Origin: REEB95 sp050729555
GTDB taxonomy: Bacteria > Pseudomonadota > Alphaproteobacteria > ATCC43930 > CGMCC-115725
Direction: 5' to 3'
Length of the DNA: 27,428 bases
Assembly (NCBI GenBank): GCA_050729555.1
Contig: JBOHLR010000014.1
Coordinates: 1-27,428 of the forward strand
This document shows positions 24,320 to 27,428 of this stretch, one piece after another. Made by a program: the position numbers and the translations under genes. The notes beneath the pieces were generated by a model. The model had not been told where the DNA came from. It saw only the letters and a list, made by a program, of their open reading frames with translations, and searched no databases. Position 1 is the stretch's first letter, and the number at the start of each line of letters is the position of its first letter.

Positions 24320-24930
24320 TTGGTTCTCGGCCGCACTTCGATGTAGTCGACCACCTGCCGCACGCCGGAAATCGCCTTCAGGTCCGCAACGACCAACCGA
24401 TGTTCGGTCGCCGACAGCGCTCGGTCGAGAACATAGAGCGTCGCGAACGCGTCGGTCGCCAGCCGGTAATTGAGATGATCGACACCCTTGGCCACCGCCA
24501 GTTTCGCTTCGGCCTTGGAATTGATCTCCAGCGCCCGCGCCCACGAGATGATCCCGTTCTTGTTCGCCTTTTGGTCGGCGTCGCTCATGTAAACGACGTG
24601 CCAGTAAAGCTGTTTGACGCCCGCGACGCCGCGCACGCCTTGTGCGAACTTGTCGTAGGTCGGCTGGTCGTCGAACAGGCCGGTGACGAGCAGGCGTTGT
24701 TCGTAGATTTCGGTCGATGCCTTGATGGTCTTGTCTTCCGCCATCACGGCATTGACCTTGATGACAATCTCGTTGTCCTTCGCGATGTCGGCGGCGCTGC
24801 GGTCCTCGAGCGCACGATTGACCAGCGTCACGGGGGCGCCGAGCACGCCAAGCTGCGCGAACGCCGGCTGTGCCGCGATCACGACGCCGCCGCCTAGTCC
24901 GGCAATAATTCTCCGTCGCGTGATTATCAT
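24316..24930 (-). CDS. Exported BON-domain protein
   Basis: The 204-residue product starts at ATG 24930 (MIITRRRIIAGLGGGVVIAA). The N-terminus is a signal peptide ending near AQPAFA (about 25). The TRRRII stretch before the hydrophobic core resembles a twin-arginine signal. Two BON-like units follow, at about 48-116 (SAADIAKDNEIVIKV, VTGLFDD, GVKQLYW) and about 135-200 (NYRLATDAFATLYVLDR, ISGVRQVVDYIEVR). BON domains occur in OsmY and other envelope proteins that bind phospholipid surfaces. The stop overlaps the protease start. A TTG at 24957 is an alternative, weaker start. Confidence 0.85.
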   Translation of the reverse strand: MIITRRRIIAGLGGGVVIAAQPAFAQLGVLGAPVTLVNRALEDRSAADIAKDNEIVIKVNAVMAEDKTIKASTEIYEQRLLVTGLFDDQPTYDKFAQGVRGVAGVKQLYWHVVYMSDADQKANKNGIISWARALEINSKAEAKLAVAKGVDHLNYRLATDAFATLYVLDRALSATEHRLVVADLKAISGVRQVVDYIEVRPRTK

Positions 24931-24964
24931 CGGTTCCGAGCCCCCGGTTCGCTGCAATCATAGT

Positions 24965-25618
24965 TCAGGGAAATGAAGCGGCGAAGCCCGCCTTGAGCGC
25001 GGCGTCGACCTCGCTCATGCGCGGATGGATGCCGAGTTCCGCCAATGACGTAACGCCGTGTTCGTGCACGCCGCACGGCACGATGCCCCGGTAATGGTCA
25101 AGGTTGGGTGCGACGTTGAGCGACAAGCCGTGATAGCTCACGCCGCGCCGCACGCGCACGCCGATCGCCGCGATCTTGCTCTCGGCGCCATTCTTGTCGG
25201 CGACCCAGATGCCGACCCGGCCGCTGCGGCGTTCGCCGGTCACGCCGAAGCCGGCCAGCGTCCGGATCAGCCAGTCCTCCAGACTCCGAACGAAGGCGCG
25301 TAAATCGCCGCCACGGCGATTGAGATCGAGCATGACATAGGCGATGCGCTGGCCCGGCCCGTGATAAGTCCATTGCCCGCCGCGGCCGGTGTGGTGAACC
25401 GGCAGCAGGGGGTCTACCAGGTCGTCGTCGCGGGCGCTGGTGCCGGCGGTGTAAAGTGCCGAATGCTCGAGCAGCCAGACCAGCTCGGGCGCCGTGCCGG
25501 CACGGATCTCGCGCACGCGCGCCTCCATGACGCTGACGGCCTCGTCATAAGGCACCGGCTTCGTGTTCTTGCGCCATTCGATGGCTTCCGTTTGGGGGGC
25601 CGCGCTTGCTATGCTCAT
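24965..25618 (-). CDS. lipB: Octanoyl-[acyl-carrier-protein]-protein octanoyltransferase
   Basis: LipB transfers octanoyl from ACP to lipoyl domains, the first step of protein lipoylation. The 217-residue product has the TGRGGQWTYHGPGQ loop (about 77-90) and SKIAAIGVRVRRGVSYHG with catalytic Lys148. PCGVHEHGVTSLAELG supplies catalytic Cys182. Spacing of Lys and Cys matches E. coli LipB (Lys135, Cys169). No Shine-Dalgarno sequence is obvious before the ATG at 25618. It is divergent from tRNA-Leu with a 50-base spacer, and 34 bases upstream of the BON gene on the same strand. Confidence 0.95.
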   Translation of the reverse strand: MSIASAAPQTEAIEWRKNTKPVPYDEAVSVMEARVREIRAGTAPELVWLLEHSALYTAGTSARDDDLVDPLLPVHHTGRGGQWTYHGPGQRIAYVMLDLNRRGGDLRAFVRSLEDWLIRTLAGFGVTGERRSGRVGIWVADKNGAESKIAAIGVRVRRGVSYHGLSLNVAPNLDHYRGIVPCGVHEHGVTSLAELGIHPRMSEVDAALKAGFAASFP

Positions 25619-25668
25619 GGGGATTTGGTAATCAGCCGCGCCATTAGCGGCATTTGCCGAATCCTATC

Positions 25669-25755
25669 GCGGTCGTGGCGGAATTGGTAGACGCGCTAGC
25701 TTGAGGTGCTAGTGGGGGAAACCCCTTGGAAGTTCGAGTCTTCTCGACCGCACCA
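25669..25755 (+). tRNA. tRNA-Leu (anticodon GAG)
   Basis: The 87-base gene folds as a class II tRNA. Acceptor stem GCGGTCG pairs with CGACCGC, followed by discriminator A and encoded CCA (25753-25755). D-stem GCG/CGC encloses AATTGGTAGA-type loop. Anticodon stem CTAGC/GCTAG carries loop TTGAGGT with anticodon GAG at 25703-25705, reading CUC and CUU. A long variable arm (GGGG...CCCC) follows, then a T-arm with TTCGAGT loop and one G-U pair. No mobile element borders it. Confidence 0.97.
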
Positions 25756-25781
25756 TTCCCGTCCCGCCAGCGGACTGACAG

Positions 25782-25797
25782 CCGGCCACAAGGCCGG
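25782..25797 (+). other. Hairpin between tRNA-Leu and maeB
   Basis: CCGGCC-ACAA-GGCCGG forms a perfect 6-bp stem 26 bases after the tRNA. An overlapping alternative pairs GTCCCG (25761-25766) with CGGGAC (25795-25800). There is no T-run, so it could be a tRNA 3' processing or weak termination element rather than a standard terminator. Confidence 0.4.
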
Positions 25798-25830
25798 GAC
25801 GCGATCCGCGCGGCATCCTGAGGAGTGACG

Positions 25831-27428
25831 ATGGCCGATCAATTGCGCGACGGGGCGCTCGAATATCATCGTCACCCGACGCCCGGCAAAATCGCCATCG
25901 TCGCGACCAAGCCGCTGTCGACGCAGAACGATCTGTCGCTGGCCTATTCCCCGGGCGTCGCCGCGGCATGCATGGCCATTGTCGCCGATCCGCGCGAAGC
26001 GTCGACCCTGACCGCGCGCGCCAATCTGGTCGCGGTCATCACCAACGGCACGGCGGTCTTGGGCCTCGGCACGATCGGCCCGCTTGCCGCCAAGCCGGTG
26101 ATGGAAGGCAAGGCAGTCCTGTTCAAGAAATTCGCCGGCATCGACGTCTTCGACATCGAGATCAATGAGCGCGATCCGGACAAGCTCGTCGACGTCATCG
26201 CCGCACTCGAGCCGACGTTCGGCGGCATCAATCTCGAGGACATCAAGGCGCCGGAGTGTTTCGTCATCGAGGAAAAGCTGCGTCAGCGGCTCAAGATCCC
26301 GGTCTTTCATGACGATCAGCACGGCACCGCGATCATCGTTGGCGCCGCCGTGCGCAACGGCCTCAAGCTGGTCGGTAAGTCGCTCGATCGGGTGAAGCTG
26401 GTCGCGTCGGGCGCGGGCGCCGCCGCGCTCGCCTGTCTTGATCTGCTCGTCGACATGGGCCTGCCGGTCGAGAACATTGTCGTCACCGACGTGCACGGCG
26501 TCGTCTACAAGGGCCGCAAGGAAGAGATGGACCCGCGCAAGGCGCGCTATGCCAAGGACATCAAGGCGCGCAAGCTCGCTGACGTAATTGCCGGCGCGGA
26601 TATTTTTCTCGGCCTGTCGGCGCCCAACGTGTTGAACGCTGACATGGTCAAGGCGATGGCGCCCAAGCCACTGATCCTGGCGCTCGCCAATCCGGTGCCC
26701 GAGATTTTGCCCGAGACGGCGCTGGCGGTGCGGCCCGACGCAATCATCGCCACCGGCCGCACCGATTACCCGAATCAGGTCAACAACGTCCTCTGCTTTC
26801 CGTTCATCTTCCGCGGCGCGCTCGACGTCGGCGCCACCGGCATCAACGAAGCGATGAAGCTGGCGGCCGTCAATGCGCTGGCCGATCTGGCGCTGGCGGA
26901 GCCGTCGGACATCGTCACTGCCGCTTACGGCGAGACGATCCTGACCTTCGGCCGCGATTACATCATCCCGAAGCCGTTCGATCCGCGCCTGATCGTCGAG
27001 ATCGCACCGGCTGTCGCCAAGGCGGCGATGGATTCCGGCGTGGCGACGCGCCCGATCGCCGATTTCGCGGCCTACCGCGACCGCCTCAACGAGTTCGTCT
27101 TCCGCTCCGGCCTGCTGATGCGGCCGATCTTCGAGCATGCGCGCAGGGATCCGAAGCGCGTCGTCTACGGCGAGGGCGAAGACGAGCGCGTCCTGCGCGC
27201 GGTGCAGCAGGTGGTCGACAACGGTCTTGCGCGGCCGATCATCATCGCGCGGCGCGACGTTGCGCAAAAGCGCATCGAACGTCTCAATCTGCGGATCAAG
27301 CTCGGCCAGGACGTCGAGCTGGTCGATCCGACCAGCGATCCGCGTTACAACGACTATTGGTCGCTCTATCACAAATTGATGGAGCGCAAAGGCATCTCGC
27401 CGGATTTCGCCCGCTATCTGGTGCGGAC
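25831..27428 (+). CDS. maeB: NADP-type malic enzyme with C-terminal phosphotransacetylase-like domain (3' end outside window)
   Basis: MaeB decarboxylates malate to pyruvate with NADP. The 532 residues seen start at ATG 25831, after GAGGAG at 25820-25825. The malic domain carries LAYSPGVAAAC, ITNGTAVLGLGTIGPLAAKPV, KKFAGIDVFDIEI and FHDDQHGTAI. The nucleotide-binding domain has ASGAGAAALACLDLL, LSAPNVLNADM and LANPVPEI. From about residue 430 the sequence enters a phosphotransacetylase-like domain (RVVYGEGEDERVLRAVQ), as in the roughly 750-residue MaeB enzymes. That domain is regulatory in known examples. The frame has no stop before the window end. Cofactor preference is inferred from family. 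Confidence 0.95.
   Translation, partial: MADQLRDGALEYHRHPTPGKIAIVATKPLSTQNDLSLAYSPGVAAACMAIVADPREASTLTARANLVAVITNGTAVLGLGTIGPLAAKPVMEGKAVLFKKFAGIDVFDIEINERDPDKLVDVIAALEPTFGGINLEDIKAPECFVIEEKLRQRLKIPVFHDDQHGTAIIVGAAVRNGLKLVGKSLDRVKLVASGAGAAALACLDLLVDMGLPVENIVVTDVHGVVYKGRKEEMDPRKARYAKDIKARKLADVIAGADIFLGLSAPNVLNADMVKAMAPKPLILALANPVPEILPETALAVRPDAIIATGRTDYPNQVNNVLCFPFIFRGALDVGATGINEAMKLAAVNALADLALAEPSDIVTAAYGETILTFGRDYIIPKPFDPRLIVEIAPAVAKAAMDSGVATRPIADFAAYRDRLNEFVFRSGLLMRPIFEHARRDPKRVVYGEGEDERVLRAVQQVVDNGLARPIIIARRDVAQKRIERLNLRIKLGQDVELVDPTSDPRYNDYWSLYHKLMERKGISPDFARYLVR

Noticed and set aside
22772..24346. Plus-strand frame of 524 codons opposite the Do protease
   Set aside because: It is antisense to a protease with an intact triad and PDZ domains, and has no motif of its own.
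24320..24961. N-terminal extension of the Do protease to an ATG at 24961
   Set aside because: The extra 214 residues are a frame-shifted reading of the BON gene. A signal peptide starts exactly at ATG 24319.
25782..25800. Intrinsic terminator after tRNA-Leu
   Set aside because: The stem is good but no T-run follows, so I list it only as a hairpin.
25669..25830. tRNA-Leu as an integration site for a genomic island
   Set aside because: No integrase, direct repeat of the tRNA 3' end, or composition change is seen. maeB follows after 75 bases.
25696..27372. Minus-strand frame of 558 codons opposite maeB
   Set aside because: It runs into the tRNA-Leu gene and mirrors maeB codons. MaeB motifs are complete on the plus strand.

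Overview
The window is GC-rich, gene-dense bacterial chromosome and looks alphaproteobacterial, plausibly a Rhodospirillales- or Rhizobiales-like lineage. This rests on an ATP12-type F1-ATPase assembly chaperone, a mitochondrial-type propionyl-CoA carboxylase, a MaeB-type malic enzyme, the tuf-rpsJ junction, and an S10-spc-alpha cluster without rpmJ. No marker in the window fixes the genus. No gap between genes exceeds about 110 bases.

Region 1 (1-14327, + strand) is the S10-spc-alpha ribosomal supercluster in canonical order: tuf (3' end), rpsJ, rplC, rplD, rplW, rplB, rpsS, rplV, rpsC, rplP, rpmC, rpsQ, rplN, rplX, rplE, rpsN, rpsH, rplF, rplR, rpsE, rpmD, rplO, secY, adk, rpsM, rpsK, rpoA, rplQ. 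Many junctions overlap (ATGA, GTGA, TAATG or TGATG), consistent with translational coupling. A near-consensus sigma-70 promoter overlaps the adk stop codon and probably drives rpsM-rpsK-rpoA-rplQ. Several ribosomal proteins carry Ala/Lys/Pro/Arg-rich tails (L3, L22, S17, S5, L30, S11, L17). L2 and L16 show unexpected changes in normally rigid motifs.

Region 2 (14284-25618, - strand) reads, in transcription order: lipB, a secreted BON-domain protein, a Do/DegP-type protease, rarA, a small secreted WXXGXW-repeat protein, an RluC/RluD-type pseudouridine synthase, the ATP12 chaperone, pccB, pccA, acylphosphatase, and an LplT-like MFS transporter. The spacing is tight and could allow one or a few long transcripts. 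Themes are envelope and protein quality control, replication-fork maintenance, rRNA modification, ATP synthase assembly, and propionyl-CoA and lipid metabolism. The last gene converges on rplQ with a 44-base coding overlap.

Region 3 (25669-27428, + strand) holds tRNA-Leu(GAG) followed by maeB, an NADP-type malic enzyme fused to a phosphotransacetylase-like domain, which runs off the window end.

I found no mobile element, CRISPR array, phage gene, toxin-antitoxin pair or defence system, and no convincing undescribed multi-gene system. The most interesting points are local: the altered L2 motif, the convergent rplQ/MFS overlap, the WXXGXW gene inside a housekeeping cluster, and several compact hairpins in short gaps.
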